DNA of 64,000 bases from Ricinus communis (GCF_019578655.1 NC_063263.1:10849001-10913000); one strand, 5' to 3'; shown: positions 52,867 to 63,876, counted from the stretch's first letter. Numbers and translations are program-made. The notes: generated by a model not told the origin, from the sequence alone.

Positions 52867-55800
52867 CCACCAAATCTAAAATAGATAGTAAGCTTACATA
52901 TTATTACAATATTAATTGATTATCTTAACTTTTTTAGTGAAATTTCAAGTTTACATCATCTTTTTTTTATTTATATTATAAAATATTTTTATTATTAAGG
53001 CAAATTATACAAATAAAACACTAATTAATATTTATATTTTATTGTTGTTGTAGATATAGATAAAGTTTTCCATACATGGATATATTAATTTAATTTAATC
53101 TTCACTCTATAATATGACATCTCAATATATAATATATATATAATTAAAATTTAAAGTTGTGATTTACCTATTTTTTGGATTCAGAAAACACTAAATTTTA
53201 TAAAAAAAAATATAAATGGGGAAATATTGTTTTGCGGTCAATGGTATTGGATCATTTTCAAATTTTAATTTGTCATTGTCAAAAACCACTAGCTCCAACC
53301 ATATCTTTTCTCTTTTAAAAGCTCTAATAAATTAATTAACTGTGAATAATAATGGTTATCCTTACAAATTCCACGTTTCCTAAAGATTTGCCAAAAAAAA
53401 AAAAAAATACATATAATTTATAAAATGTTGAGTTCTAATTATTTTAGCATTAAATAGATGGAATTCAATATAAATATTAAATTCTATTATTTACTCATTC
53501 ACTTAATTTTTAAAGAATAAAATATACTAAATTAAGAAAAAAAAAAACTACCCGCTAAATATCTCTTCTTTTCTTTCTTTCGCTGCTATTAATGGCTTCC
53601 ATTTGTAATTTTTCGCTCATTATTTTTTTTATTTTTTGCTTCTAATAGTCTTTTTCCAGCTACAACAAGTAATCAAATCACACTTCCATTTTATTTGCAT
53701 GAGTTGGTAAGAGTTTATAAATCTTTATGACGAAATTTCTTATGTTTATTTAATAGTAAATTTGAAAAAATAGATGATAAAATAAAAAATGTATATAAAA
53801 GAATTCTATGACTATTAAGGTTTCCAAATTCATAAATATTTAACAATACAGGTGAATTTATTTGATTGAAAATTTATTTAGGATCTTATATTAGATTTAT
53901 TTTTCTTAGTCGTTTGTTAATTTTGTTGATGAAATATTACGAGCCTTTTGATTTGTCTTTCTATATGGAAGTTTGTTTGTCTTCTTGTAAGAGAGTTTCT
54001 TTATTTTCTGTTATAGGAGTTAGGATGAGTTTGAGTTTGATATTTAAAAAAATCAGACTCGTTTAGAAACTTGTCAAACAACAATGAAATCAATTTGTAG
54101 CTTAAATACAGTCATCAAATGAGCCAAATGCAGCCAATATATTGTATACAATTGTTTTATCAATATGATCAATGAAGTCTAAATGAAAAATTTATATTTA
54201 TAATAAGATTAGTGTATATTTTTTGAATGTAGTCAAGTTTATTTATTTGTTATAAGTTGTTATTAACAAAAACTTATTTTATTTCAAAACAAAAGGTACT
54301 ACTTAACTAGTTAATTCATATTTTAATCAATTAATTCAAATTGCTAAAATATAAGAAATATAAATAATTTATAAGTATTAAAGTCCAACTAACTAAGTAA
54401 TTTGTTCTAGTTATTATCAAAATCCAACAAACCAAATAACTAGTTCTAATTATTTTAATATTTATTAAATCAAAACTCAATTTTATTAGTGGGTTCTATT
54501 CTTTCACTCATTCACTTATGTAAATCTAATATAAGATCCTAAACGAATTTTCAACTAAATATTTCATTTTCATTGTTGAAAGACCTTGATGTATTTCCGG
54601 ATGTTGAAACCTTAACAATCATACGATCTTCTCTCATACATTTTTTTTAATTATTATCTGTTTTTCAAATTCACTACTAAAATAACATAATAAATTTTAT
54701 TGTCAAAATCTATAAACTCTGAATAACTCATATAAATAAGATGAAAACCAATTAAAATTAGTTGCTAGAGACGGTCTATAGATTGTATTAAAACTAAATT
54801 TATATAATATTATAAACTCCCTAATAAAAAGTAAAGATAAAAAGAATGAAAGGAGTCAGAAGGAAAAGGTAAAGATAAAACCTATGAGATAGTATACAAA
54901 CAATATTGTTTATGTGGAAGAGAGATTTAGAATCCTTGGGCACGCCATGCTGGTGCTCATTTCGTGTTCGACCATAATTAGAAAGCTGTGACAAGTGAGC
55001 TTTTCTTTTCAACATATGTCTCTGTCTCTGTCTCTGTCTGGAGAAGAGATGTAATAAAAATAAAAATGAAGTGATATGATCAACCAGAAAGTGCCAAAAG
55101 TGGTGTAAAGAGAAGGATGGGTAGGGCAGATACATCGCAATTAGAGGGTTAGATATATTAAGATTGGGAATTTATGGTTTTTTAAGTTTTATTATGTATG
55201 CTGTTGCAATTATTGATTGATGGGGAAACATTTCCCTCAATTCAACTTTAGGAATGTGCTCCATCAGCATGAATCATCTTTTAAGTAAGAAATTTTCCTT
55301 TACAATTTTTTTTTTTTAAAAAAAAATATATTGATTCATATTTTTATTTATGAGTGTACTATGATTTTACACTGGTAGTGGAACTGCTATAAGTTGTTTT
55401 TCCTTTTAATGAAATTTTGTTTTTAGTGTTGGAAAACCCTAAGCTCCTCTCCCCATCTCCCCAGCTCAAGTTTATTTAATCTCTATGTAGTCATATACTT
55501 TGTATGAATAAAATTTATAACTATGAGAAAGTTATAATTCAATGGAAGTTTGAATATTAACTTTTTTTGTAGTTAATACTTAATTTTGTCGGTAAAATGA
55601 TAAAAACTAGAAATAAGATATATAAATATCTTATTATATTATATAAATAATATTAATAAGATAAAATAATACTATAGTAAGACAAAATATAACGTGATAT
55701 TCGCTAAAAAAGATTAATCCTATATAGAGTATCACTGTAGAGAGGTTTTACTGTGTATATATGAAATATGAAGCGATTACTTATATTAAATTCACATAAT

Positions 55801-56640
55801 TATTACCAATTTTTTTTTTTTAGTTTTCTTAAATGATAGTGAATAATTTTAAATTTAACATAAATATTATACAAAAGGAGTAAAAATGATATCGTTAAGA
55901 TTAAAATCTCTAAATAATTATAAAATTAATAGAAGTTTTCCACTCCAAACAAATATGTCTGTAATCATTCATCCTCACCTCAAACTCTTAACAAAGAATT
56001 GCAAAACCATTTTCTCCCCAATGTTATTCCTAGAATTAAGTTGGTCGTACTAGGTTACTTGCTCTCTCCATTTGTTTTTGCTTTAATTGCTAGTGCGTAG
56101 AAACAACTTCTTCAGTTCAGTACGGGAAATATATTGTTTAACCCATTTTTTTTAAAAAAATAATTTAAGAATTAATTTGTAACAATTTGTGTTGGATTAA
56201 ATAATTTTTAAAAGATATTGACGGTAAATTGTTAGCGGTCAACAGAAAAAGAGAAAATGATTTGAATCAATAATATACCTGATAATAAATAAATAATACA
56301 TGATGTAACTACTTTTTTTTATATTTATATATTGAATGATTAATATATATTTTAATAATAAAATATAATTAAATGTATATCATTTATTATAATTTGAATT
56401 TATAAAGAGGGATATATATATATGGAATGAATAAGTATCTTTTAATATGAAAATTTGAAATAGGGAGTCAAACTTAAAATTTTACTTAAATTAACATCTA
56501 CACCTATCACCAAACAAAGCCCCCAAGTGCATATTAGATAAGAAATTTAAAATCAAGGTATCAAAATATTTTTCTAATTAGTTGTTCAGAAAAAGGAAAA
56601 AGGTTCTTCGAATTGTGCCAATATGTATTAATACCAATGG
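52867..56640. other. AT-rich intergenic DNA with repeat fragments
   Basis: No gene is supported. It includes the inverted-repeat element at 53,861-54,559, a (TCTCTG)n-like run at 55,019-55,038 and AT-rich DNA up to 56,600. Near 56,642 a segment GACGGATTTACAACAGGGG leads into GCAATGGGGGCACTTGCCC, reminiscent of ends of degraded transposons. I would not classify it further. Confidence 0.5.
53861..54559. mobile_element. MITE-like element with 39-bp inverted repeats
   Basis: The left arm 53861-53899 (containing TTTAGGATCTTATATTAGAT) matches the reverse complement of the right arm 54521-54559 with about five differences. The arms enclose about 620 bp without a credible gene. A related direct repeat links 53,431-53,504 with 54,442-54,517 (shared AGTTCTAATTATTTTA and CTCATTCACTTA), so two or more family members are probably overlapped here. 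Target duplications were not found. Confidence 0.5.
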
Positions 56641-56999
56641 CTAGAGACGGATTTACAACAGGGGCAATGGGGGCACTTGCCCTTACTATCCCCACAAATG
56701 CTTTTAAAAAATTAAATTATTATAGAAAAAGGTTATGTTTTGTCCCCTTAATTATTGTAATCTAAGTTACTTCTTGTTCTTTTCATTCTAAACATGTACC
56801 AATGGCAGTTTGATCTCTTACTGCAGGTTAGTGACTGATACTGCCTCTTGTAGTGTAAACTACACTTATCAGTTCTCAAGTCTTCAATGTTAGTCTCATT
56901 ATCATTGTCATTACCCTATGGATGTTAAAGAATTCTCAGCAGAACCTGTCCGCCACAAGGAGTTCCAAATGGCTGGTCTTGATTCTCATTTATGGTACG

Positions 57000-57740
57000 G
57001 TTTGAACCTTGAGTTTCATCAGTAGAAGCTGTTGATGGTGCTTCTGAAAACGAAGAGGAGGCTGATGGTGGTAACAATGATCTTCTAGCAGTATGAAGCG
57101 TAGAATGGTTGCGGATGCCCTTGTAACTTATCTTAGCAACCAGTCCACCTGCTGCTCTTTCGACTTCCTTCGTTGTCGGGGGCAGTTGTCAGATTGCAAT
57201 GAGTTTGTGTTTCGCTTCTTTCAACTTGTAGACCACCGTATCCTATCCGACTGTATCCATATGCTTTCGGATGTACTGATGTAGTTGATGATGACCATAA
57301 TCATATTGGGTTCGCTTTGGTTTCAAAACTTGGACGCACCGCATCAAGCATAGGGGACAATAATGAGGCCAAGGCCTAGGGTGGTTGTGGCTCCCCTTGT
57401 AAAATATGCCAGTAAACTGTCCATCTGTTGTCCTCTTAACTGCCTTCTTTCTCGGACAGTTGGGGTATATATATATATATATATGCATTTGTAATAATTT
57501 CTTTCTATATTACTTCTTTCCAACTTGTTCTTTTTAACAGAATTCTATCCAATTGTATCCATCATCTGAAATTTGTTTGTGCTGGTATTGCTATTTATCA
57601 TCACCATAATCAGCCTGCATTCTCGATTGTCTGTCTGAATCACAGCCCCTTGTAAGGAAGTAGCTGTGGACACTCTTCTCCAAGGCGAAATCATCTTTCT
57701 TTAAAGATTCTTTAAAATTCCACCCTTCGTGCTGAGACTG
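57000..57740 (-). pseudogene. Decayed group I WRKY transcription factor
   Basis: Read on the minus strand, fragments in native order match a two-domain (group I) WRKY protein. First is a linker-like WNFKESLKKDDFALEKS (about 57,730-57,640). Then the N-terminal WRKY domain: DDGYNW (57566-57549) with the heptad decayed to W-I-E-F-C-stop, YYKC (57496-57485), PNCPRKK (57464-57444), then TTDGQFTGIFYKGSHNHPRP ending about 57,370. A C-terminal domain remnant follows, with a decayed RW..stop heptad near 57,238 and KEVERAAGGLVAKISYKG..NH (57170-57105). Stops and frame changes occur in both domains. A TA repeat splits the zinc finger. The linker suggests a WRKY33-like parent. It cannot encode a functional factor. 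Confidence 0.75.
57466..57484. repeat. TA microsatellite inside the WRKY zinc-finger remnant
   Basis: Nineteen bases of TA lie between the YYKC codons and the PNCP codons of the N-terminal WRKY fragment. In functional group I domains these motifs are separated by only one or two residues. Confidence 0.8.
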
Positions 57741-58289
57741 AAGAATAATATTAACCATAAGATAATGGAAATTGGTTTAAAAAAAATTAAGAAAATCAAA
57801 ATAAGTCTAATTTCCATTCTGGATGGATGATGTGAAATGAGTGTTTTGGATTTGGGGTTTGTTAGCTTTTTTAGATTTATGAATGAGACTTAAATCTTTC
57901 TGCAACAGCATAGACTTATTTCAAATTTACTCTCAATAAGTTTTTATCTATCCTTAAGAGTTAACTAAATTTCATGAATCTAAATATTCAATAAAAACCT
58001 TTGCTTTAAAATTCACAATTTCAAATCTTTCTGTCTAAATGCAAACTCTTTATATCAGTGAGATAAATAGCAACTTTTCAAATATCGGATTCAAGTTATG
58101 AAAATTCCCATTAAGGCTATAACTTCAATCAGTGGAAACCTAGCTAAAGAAAATAGTATCTTATGCTTATAAAGGACGAGAAAATGGACTTTCTTAGTAG
58201 CCAAATACAGCATAATAAGTAAGAATAATAGATATTGATGAGCTTGGCTCACAAAAATAGCTCAACTGATGAAATCTGAAAGGTAAACC
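57741..58289. other. Spacer between WRKY and ARF remnants
   Basis: AT-rich DNA with no recognisable coding fragment. Confidence 0.5.
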
Positions 58290-59190
58290 TGGAAATGTGA
58301 GTGTAATTCAACCATCCATGGGCCGACTAGTTTTGCATTTTGCAGGGAATCAGGCTCATCCCAAGTCACCTGGTGAAGTTTCCTGGAGAATTAGGCCATC
58401 GAATATGATCAACAACCTGAACCAGAAGCTACGAACCAGGAAACCCTTTATGGACAATACTCTATTTCAAAGGCCATCTTAAACTTCATCCCTGAGGACC
58501 ATGGAATCGTCGTTGCTGTCCTCACCAAAGATGCCTTCACACAGAAACTCCGGGGTGCTTGCTCCTAGGTATAATAAACAGCCTCAAACGGCTGTCTGTT
58601 GGCTGCAAGAATTACTGCCTTCAACCTTCACTTTTGTAGTTTCTTCCAGTCCTCCATTCCTCATTCCCTTAGCACAGTGATGCAAAGATCACCATTTACA
58701 GCTCTCAAGAATACAATTGAATCCCCAACAAGCAACTTCTTCTGGTTTACAAATGCGGCACCCTGTTGTCAAAACTTGCCTCCTTGTCTTCCCTCTATAA
58801 TTTCTCACCATGAACATCCTTAGAAATCAAGTTTACACTGGAGATTTTGACATGGAATTTATCTGAGAAAAACATTGTCTCGGCAAAGTGCTTTGGCACA
58901 GCGAAATCTCCACTGTTATTAACATCAGATTGGGCTGTAGCATCTTTGCAAAAGAAACCAGCTTCTCTAAGCAATTGGAATCGTTATTGTCGTAAGTATC
59001 TATTTTTGCTACAAAATCAAGCTAATTGCTTGGCAAAGGGAAGAAGCTAATCTTGGCACAGATTTTGTCTGTTTCAGAATCAGTGACGTACTTGATTCCA
59101 GTGATGCGGAGAAGCTGTTCAAGAAAAACAAACATTGAAACGGAGAAACTGTGAAAAAGAGAACGCTACTTCTGTCCCTCCTACTTCAGA
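58290..59190 (-). pseudogene. Decayed auxin response factor, ARF10/16 type
   Basis: Minus-strand pieces follow the order of an ARF. The pre-B3 strand ITGIKYVTDSETDKICAKIS is at about 59,105-59,040. The B3 DNA-binding region reads SFAK, then QSDVNNSGDFAVPKHFAETM (about 58,980-58,880) and KDVHGE (about 58,820-58,803). It continues as GDSIVFLRAVNGDLCI (about 58,735-58,680), ANRQPFEAVYY (about 58,612-58,575), FCVKASLV..GMKFKMAFE (about 58,555-58,465) and QVTWDEPDSLQNAKLVGPWM (about 58,375-58,315). Frames shift several times and stops interrupt it. RAVNGDLC and WDEPD.LQN match the miR160-regulated ARF10/16 branch. Nothing of the middle region or PB1 domain is visible. It is non-functional as a protein. 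Confidence 0.8.
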
Positions 59191-59429
59191 AAAAAAAAAA
59201 ACCTGATCTTAAGAGTTTCTTTATGGATAAACGCTTAACTTCAAAAAAACAAACACCAGACAAACATTCAGTTATCTTCAATCAATCATAGAGATGAAAA
59301 TTCTCAATGTGTTATCACGCAAAGAAAATAAAAGAGAGAGATTAGCAACCAAAAAAAAAAAAAATCCAATCTGCCAGCCACAGTATTGCTACTCCTAGGG
59401 ATATAGGTGGAAGAACCTGAAGAGAACTT

Positions 59430-59816
59430 CCCCTTAATTATCCTCAGTCGCCCGTGGAATCTCCCAAGGGATCTCCTTCTTGTGGTTTTTAAGACTGGAA
59501 ATGACCACTAACAAGTCAAGACTTCCAAGCGATCTCATTGAACTTAACTTGCGTGTCCGACTGCGTCTCTTAGAGCATAAGCCTCTGTCAACAGAGGTGG
59601 CACACACAAAAAGCTTCCTCACTCCACCTGAGACCAGCTTTCCTGAAGCATCTCTGCACAGAAAAGGCCAATACTGCCATCGCTACTGGAGGGATGAAAC
59701 GGGGCATCTGTATTAAACTTTAAGCAGTTGGTCTGGGGAGGACTCTTATCTCTTGCTGCTGCCCTCAGGATGGAATATGACACATTTGTTACTCGATAAA
59801 ATTTGTATGTGACCAC
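59430..59816 (-). mobile_element. RNase H domain fragment of a LINE-type retroelement
   Basis: On the minus strand SPPQTNCLKFNTDA, then GSFLCVPPLLTEAYALRDAV, matches the plant RNase H (RVT_3) domain found at the end of L1-type polyproteins and related genes: NTD supplies the first catalytic Asp and TEAYALR the Glu. A stop separates these pieces. The frame then changes, with SSLKNHKKEIPWEI in another frame. It is an old, broken fragment; no reverse transcriptase is visible nearby. Confidence 0.6.
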
Positions 59817-60687
59817 AATCTTCCATTTGAGGTGAATATTCTGAAGGTCGCCTAATTATTTGTAAGCAAATAAAGGGAATTTAATTCAGCCTCACCAACT
59901 GTAATTCTTGTTTCTGCCACTAAAAATCAAATCCCCTCTCAGCAAATGCTTGGGAAAGTAAAATTATTATAGATTGATTGTTGAAAAATGCTAAAGAAGG
60001 ACTAATTGATATAAATATAATATAATAAATTTATATAGAAATTGTAGCAAACTTAGAAAATAAGTAATGATTCACAGTGATTCTTTAAAATTTTTAATAC
60101 TCTATTGAAAAGAATAATAACATTACTTATTAATTGATTAAAAAATAACTAGGAGAATTTTAAAAATCACTAGTTCAAACCTCTTTGCGACCATTTATTG
60201 TTATTGTATAATTATCCATTCCTTAATTTTTATTATTTCGTGAATAGTTATATTTACAATTCAGAAGAAAGAGATGGGTTTCAATTCGGAGTGTGAGAGA
60301 CTTTGGCTACTAAACTACATGATTGGTGGTTGTCTCTTGATTTTTATGAGCACGTAATAAATAAATAAAACCACTGATAAGTAAATCAATTTTATAAAAT
60401 ATTATATGAAAACTTATTATACATCAATATAGCTTTTCTTTTTTTCTTTTTTCTGAAATCATACATCAGCTATACACCTTAAGAGAATGCCGTTTCACAT
60501 AGTTATACAGATTTTGCTTAGCTCATTCCTTGGAGTTGAAGGGCAGAGGAAGCCACCTGACTTTAGGATCTAAAAATATGTGGACCCATATGACATGGCA
60601 TGACTTTTAAAAACATAAAAATCCAAAACATACTATTTCCACCAATGAATAAATTTAGAGCCTTTTTCTCCTTCAACTGCAATTCTC

Positions 60688-60689
<2 letters not shown>
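59817..60689 (+). promoter_or_regulatory. Upstream region of the amino acid transporter gene
   Basis: About 870 bp of AT-rich DNA. GTGGACCC (60580-60587) fits a TCP-type binding site. A weak TATA-like AATAAATTTA lies at about 60,648, ahead of the CT-rich leader. No other gene is seen. Confidence 0.4.

Positions 60690-60721
<32 letters not shown>
60690..60721 (+). repeat. (CT)15 microsatellite in the transporter 5' leader
   Basis: Fifteen uninterrupted CT units about 165 bp before the start codon. CT tracts are common in plant leaders and can behave as promoter elements. Confidence 0.9.
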
Positions 60722-60723
<2 letters not shown>

Positions 60724-60882
60724 CATCAAAGAACAGACCACAAACACAACGTTTGACTTAACTTTTAGATCTTAATTGTCTCTGTAAGTTTTCACCCTTT
60801 CTCTTTTAATTTTCTTTTCCTTGATTCAAGATCTCCAAGTTTTGTTCTTTTTGTGTTTGTATATTTATATGCTCTTTATGTA

Positions 60883-62376
60883 ATGGATAGCAATTACACT
60901 GCTATACCCAAGAATTCAAATGTTGAATTACAGTTGCATCACCATGATGATGGTCCTGAGATCCCAATTCATCCAAGGAGAGCCCATGTCGCATTTGATG
61001 ATGGGGACAGTTTTAGAGATCCCAAGATTCAATCTTTTAAAATTTTGGATGATGATGTTGGTGGTGATGATGATTTTGATATTGATAATTATCCTTTGGT
61101 TGTTTCGAAACAACCAAGTAATAAGGGGTCTGGGATTTATGGTGCTGTTTTTAATTTAACTACTTCTATTATTGGTGCTGGGATTATGGCTTTACCAGCT
61201 ACAATGAAGGTTCTTGGATTGATTTTGGGGGTTTTGTTGATAGTTTTGATGGGTATTTTGTCTGAAGTGAGTGTTGAAATGTTAGTTAGGTTTTCCGTAC
61301 TTTGTAAGGCTTCTTCATATGGTGAAGTTGTTCAATGTGCTTTAGGGAAAACTGCTAAGGTTTTATCTGAGATTTGCATAATCGTGAACAATGCTGGTGT
61401 TATGGTTGTGTATTTAATTATTATTGGTGATGTTATGTCAGGATCGCTTCATCATATGGGGGTTTTTGATCAATGGTTAGGTCATGGGATGTGGGATCAT
61501 AGGAAGTTGGTGATTTTGATCGTGGTGGTTGTTTTTCTTGCACCCCTTTGTGCATTGGATAAGATTGATTCTCTGAGCTTGACTTCAGCTGCTTCGGTGG
61601 CTTTAGCTATCGTCTTTGTTGTGGTATGCTTTATCGTTGCTTTTATTAAGCTCGTTGAAGGGAAAATTCAGGTTCCAAGGATGACTCCAGATTTTGGTTC
61701 GAAGAATGCTATCTTAGATTTGCTTGTGGTGATTCCAATCATGACAAATGCTTATGTTTGCCACTTTAATGTTCAACCTATATATAATGAGCTTGAAGGG
61801 AGGTCACCTCAGAAGATGAATCAGGTGGGCAGAATTACAACTGTTCTTTGCGTTGGAGTTTATGCTGCAACTGCTGTATCAGGTTATTTACTCTTTGGGA
61901 AGGATACTGAAGCTGATATCCTGACTAATTTTGACGCAGACCTTGGAATTCCATTCAGCTCTGCCCTGGATTATATTGTCAGGGTTGGATATATTTTTCA
62001 TTTGGTTCTTGTTTTTCCTGTTATTCATTTCTCTTTAAGGCAAACAGTAGATGCCATGGTGTTTGAGGGATCAGCTCCACTTTCAGAGAGTAGGAAGAGA
62101 TCTTTGGCCTTGACCACAGTGCTATTGGGGCTCATATATTTTGGCTCTACCATGATTCCCAACATTTGGACAGCTTTCAAGTTTACGGGGGCAACTACGG
62201 CAGTGTCATTAGGCTTTATATTTCCACCTCTTGTTGCATTGAAATTGAGTTATCGAGGGGAGGGTTTGAGTCATAAAGAGAAGTTGTTATCATGGTCAAT
62301 GTTAATTATGGCAGCAGTAGTTAGCATCGTTGGAGTGATTGGAAATATTTATAGCCTCGAAAGCCAATCCAAATGA
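60883..62376 (+). CDS. AVT6E: Vacuolar-type amino acid transporter, AVT6E-like
   Basis: This is a single uninterrupted frame of 497 residues. I chose the ATG at 60883 (MDSNYTAIPK) over an in-frame ATG ten codons earlier because the family starts MDSNY and the extra residues are hydrophobic leader translation. Residues 1-80 are hydrophilic with an acidic stretch (DDDVGGDDDFDID). From about residue 85 (GIYGAVFNLTTSIIGAGIMA) it has about 11 membrane segments of the AAAP/SLC38 family. Conserved landmarks include NAYVCHFNVQPIYNELE, GYLLFGKD and FTGATTAVSLGF, and it ends IGNIYSLESQSK. AVT6 proteins export neutral and acidic amino acids from vacuoles in yeast assays; tonoplast location is inferred. 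It closely resembles Arabidopsis At1g80510 (recalled). A donor-like GTAAGT at 60785 suggests a possible leader intron. Confidence 0.95.
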   Translation: MDSNYTAIPKNSNVELQLHHHDDGPEIPIHPRRAHVAFDDGDSFRDPKIQSFKILDDDVGGDDDFDIDNYPLVVSKQPSNKGSGIYGAVFNLTTSIIGAGIMALPATMKVLGLILGVLLIVLMGILSEVSVEMLVRFSVLCKASSYGEVVQCALGKTAKVLSEICIIVNNAGVMVVYLIIIGDVMSGSLHHMGVFDQWLGHGMWDHRKLVILIVVVVFLAPLCALDKIDSLSLTSAASVALAIVFVVVCFIVAFIKLVEGKIQVPRMTPDFGSKNAILDLLVVIPIMTNAYVCHFNVQPIYNELEGRSPQKMNQVGRITTVLCVGVYAATAVSGYLLFGKDTEADILTNFDADLGIPFSSALDYIVRVGYIFHLVLVFPVIHFSLRQTVDAMVFEGSAPLSESRKRSLALTTVLLGLIYFGSTMIPNIWTAFKFTGATTAVSLGFIFPPLVALKLSYRGEGLSHKEKLLSWSMLIMAAVVSIVGVIGNIYSLESQSK

Positions 62377-63540
62377 TTTTCTTTTTAGTTATTTGGTGGT
62401 AGTTACTACTAGGAAAGTTTTGGCAATTTTCCAGAGTCAAGGCGGATCATACTGTCGCAATTTCATGTTTCTCTGGTACCTATTCATTTCAAATAACCGA
62501 ATCATATCAGGAAATATTCTACTCCCTTGGCAAAATGCTGCTTCATGCATTTTGTGATAGGAGTTCAGACAAAGGCTTCAAAAAGATCTGAGGGGTGTGG
62601 GTGATGTTTCAGAAACAATGAATTGTCAGAGGAAATGTGATTGGCTGGTTCAGCATCTGAAGCACGATTATGGAGATACGTTTAGGGTCACCTACCTCAT
62701 GTAAGTCCATTGAAAAAAAAATTATAATTGATGATTCGGTTCCTACACAGTTTTTTTCTTTTTCCTTTTCTTTTGTATATTTCAACAGCAAAAATGCTGC
62801 TAAAATGAATTCTTTTACCAGGAACTTTGTAGCCATAACTCATAATGAAGGCATTACAAATTACTATTTTTGATTCACAATGAAGGATTCTCTAATTGTT
62901 CTGTTCAATTAGTGGTGCGTCCTATCCGTTCTTACTATTGGATTTCAATATTTCTTTTAACATTTTTACAATAGGTTTTATTCTTTGACAACTGAGGTCC
63001 TGCACATGTGTCTATATGTCTGATTGATACTCCAGAGGATGTCTCCGAGGGAGATGATGGATGAGTTTTAAGACAGGGTTCTTTTAGGGGTTTCGTGCTA
63101 AATGGAATGGAGAAAAATATGGCGGATGTAGCTTACTGAAACTTGCTTGGGATTGAGACTTAGTTGTGTTGGCTACCTCCAAAATACCGTCATATTTTTC
63201 TTTTTTCCCCTATTTGCACTGTGATTCATATGATTATAAGGTACAAAAAGGTTACTTGGTAACTAGGCAATTCCTGTTTGAATCAGTAAAGAAGCAATTG
63301 CTTGAATTTTTTTATTATGATGCACTTCCCATAATGAAGTGCTACGGAATACACTCACAAAACTTATGATCTCCAAAAGACAAACTATAGTGCTGGAGAA
63401 AAGTCTTATATGCAAACTGATGTCTAGCTTGCTGGAAGAAAATACAAATTACAGGTAAAACATATACCAAAAATCCTCCATGGCTGATAAAGCCTAAGAT
63501 CTTATTAGGATTTAAGACTTATCTTTTAAGGTCTTCCCCA
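62377..63540 (+). other. 3'UTR and downstream region of the transporter gene
   Basis: No second gene is clear. A 36-codon open stretch ends near 62,703, and a short frame ending DTPEDVSEGDDG stops near 63,065. Neither has enough length or context to call. The end of the transporter transcript cannot be fixed. Confidence 0.4.
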
Positions 63541-63876
63541 TCATATTCCAGCATCACGTGAGTGATCCCTAGCAAAGGTGTTCTCTTCAGCAATGTATTT
63601 TTCAAGGAGGGGAGATTTTGCAAAGAGGCATAATACTTTACTCTCCACCACTGCAATGAAATTGTGGAGTTGCCTCGGAGCATTGATTTCTGTACAAGAG
63701 AAAGAAGGTTGCAAAAATCTTCTGTCTACTGCAAGCAGTCTCTGAACAAATTGATCTAGGAATCTGCCTGGAATGAGCAACGCAGAGCTCTCATGGAACC
63801 CATTTGTGACATTAGGAGCATCATTTCTGAAGTTAGCAAAGAAATGACTTTTCTCACAGAATGGCAAGGATCGCAA
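63541..63876 (-). CDS. Unassigned 111-codon open frame
   Basis: The frame has coding-like composition, with charged residues mixed with hydrophobic ones (IPGRFLDQFVQRLLAVDRRF, then LLEKYIAEENTFA). Its base composition is less AT-rich than the flanks. An alternative frame over the same bases also reads plausibly in parts, which suggests a frameshifted remnant. No family is recognised. It could be an exon of a gene continuing past the window end or a pseudogene like those at 57-59 kb. Confidence 0.25.
   Translation of the reverse strand: MRSLPFCEKSHFFANFRNDAPNVTNGFHESSALLIPGRFLDQFVQRLLAVDRRFLQPSFSCTEINAPRQLHNFIAVVESKVLCLFAKSPLLEKYIAEENTFARDHSRDAGI

Noticed and set aside
60853..60882. Upstream in-frame ATG as the transporter start
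   Set aside because: The family begins MDSNY at 60883, and the added residues look like translated leader.
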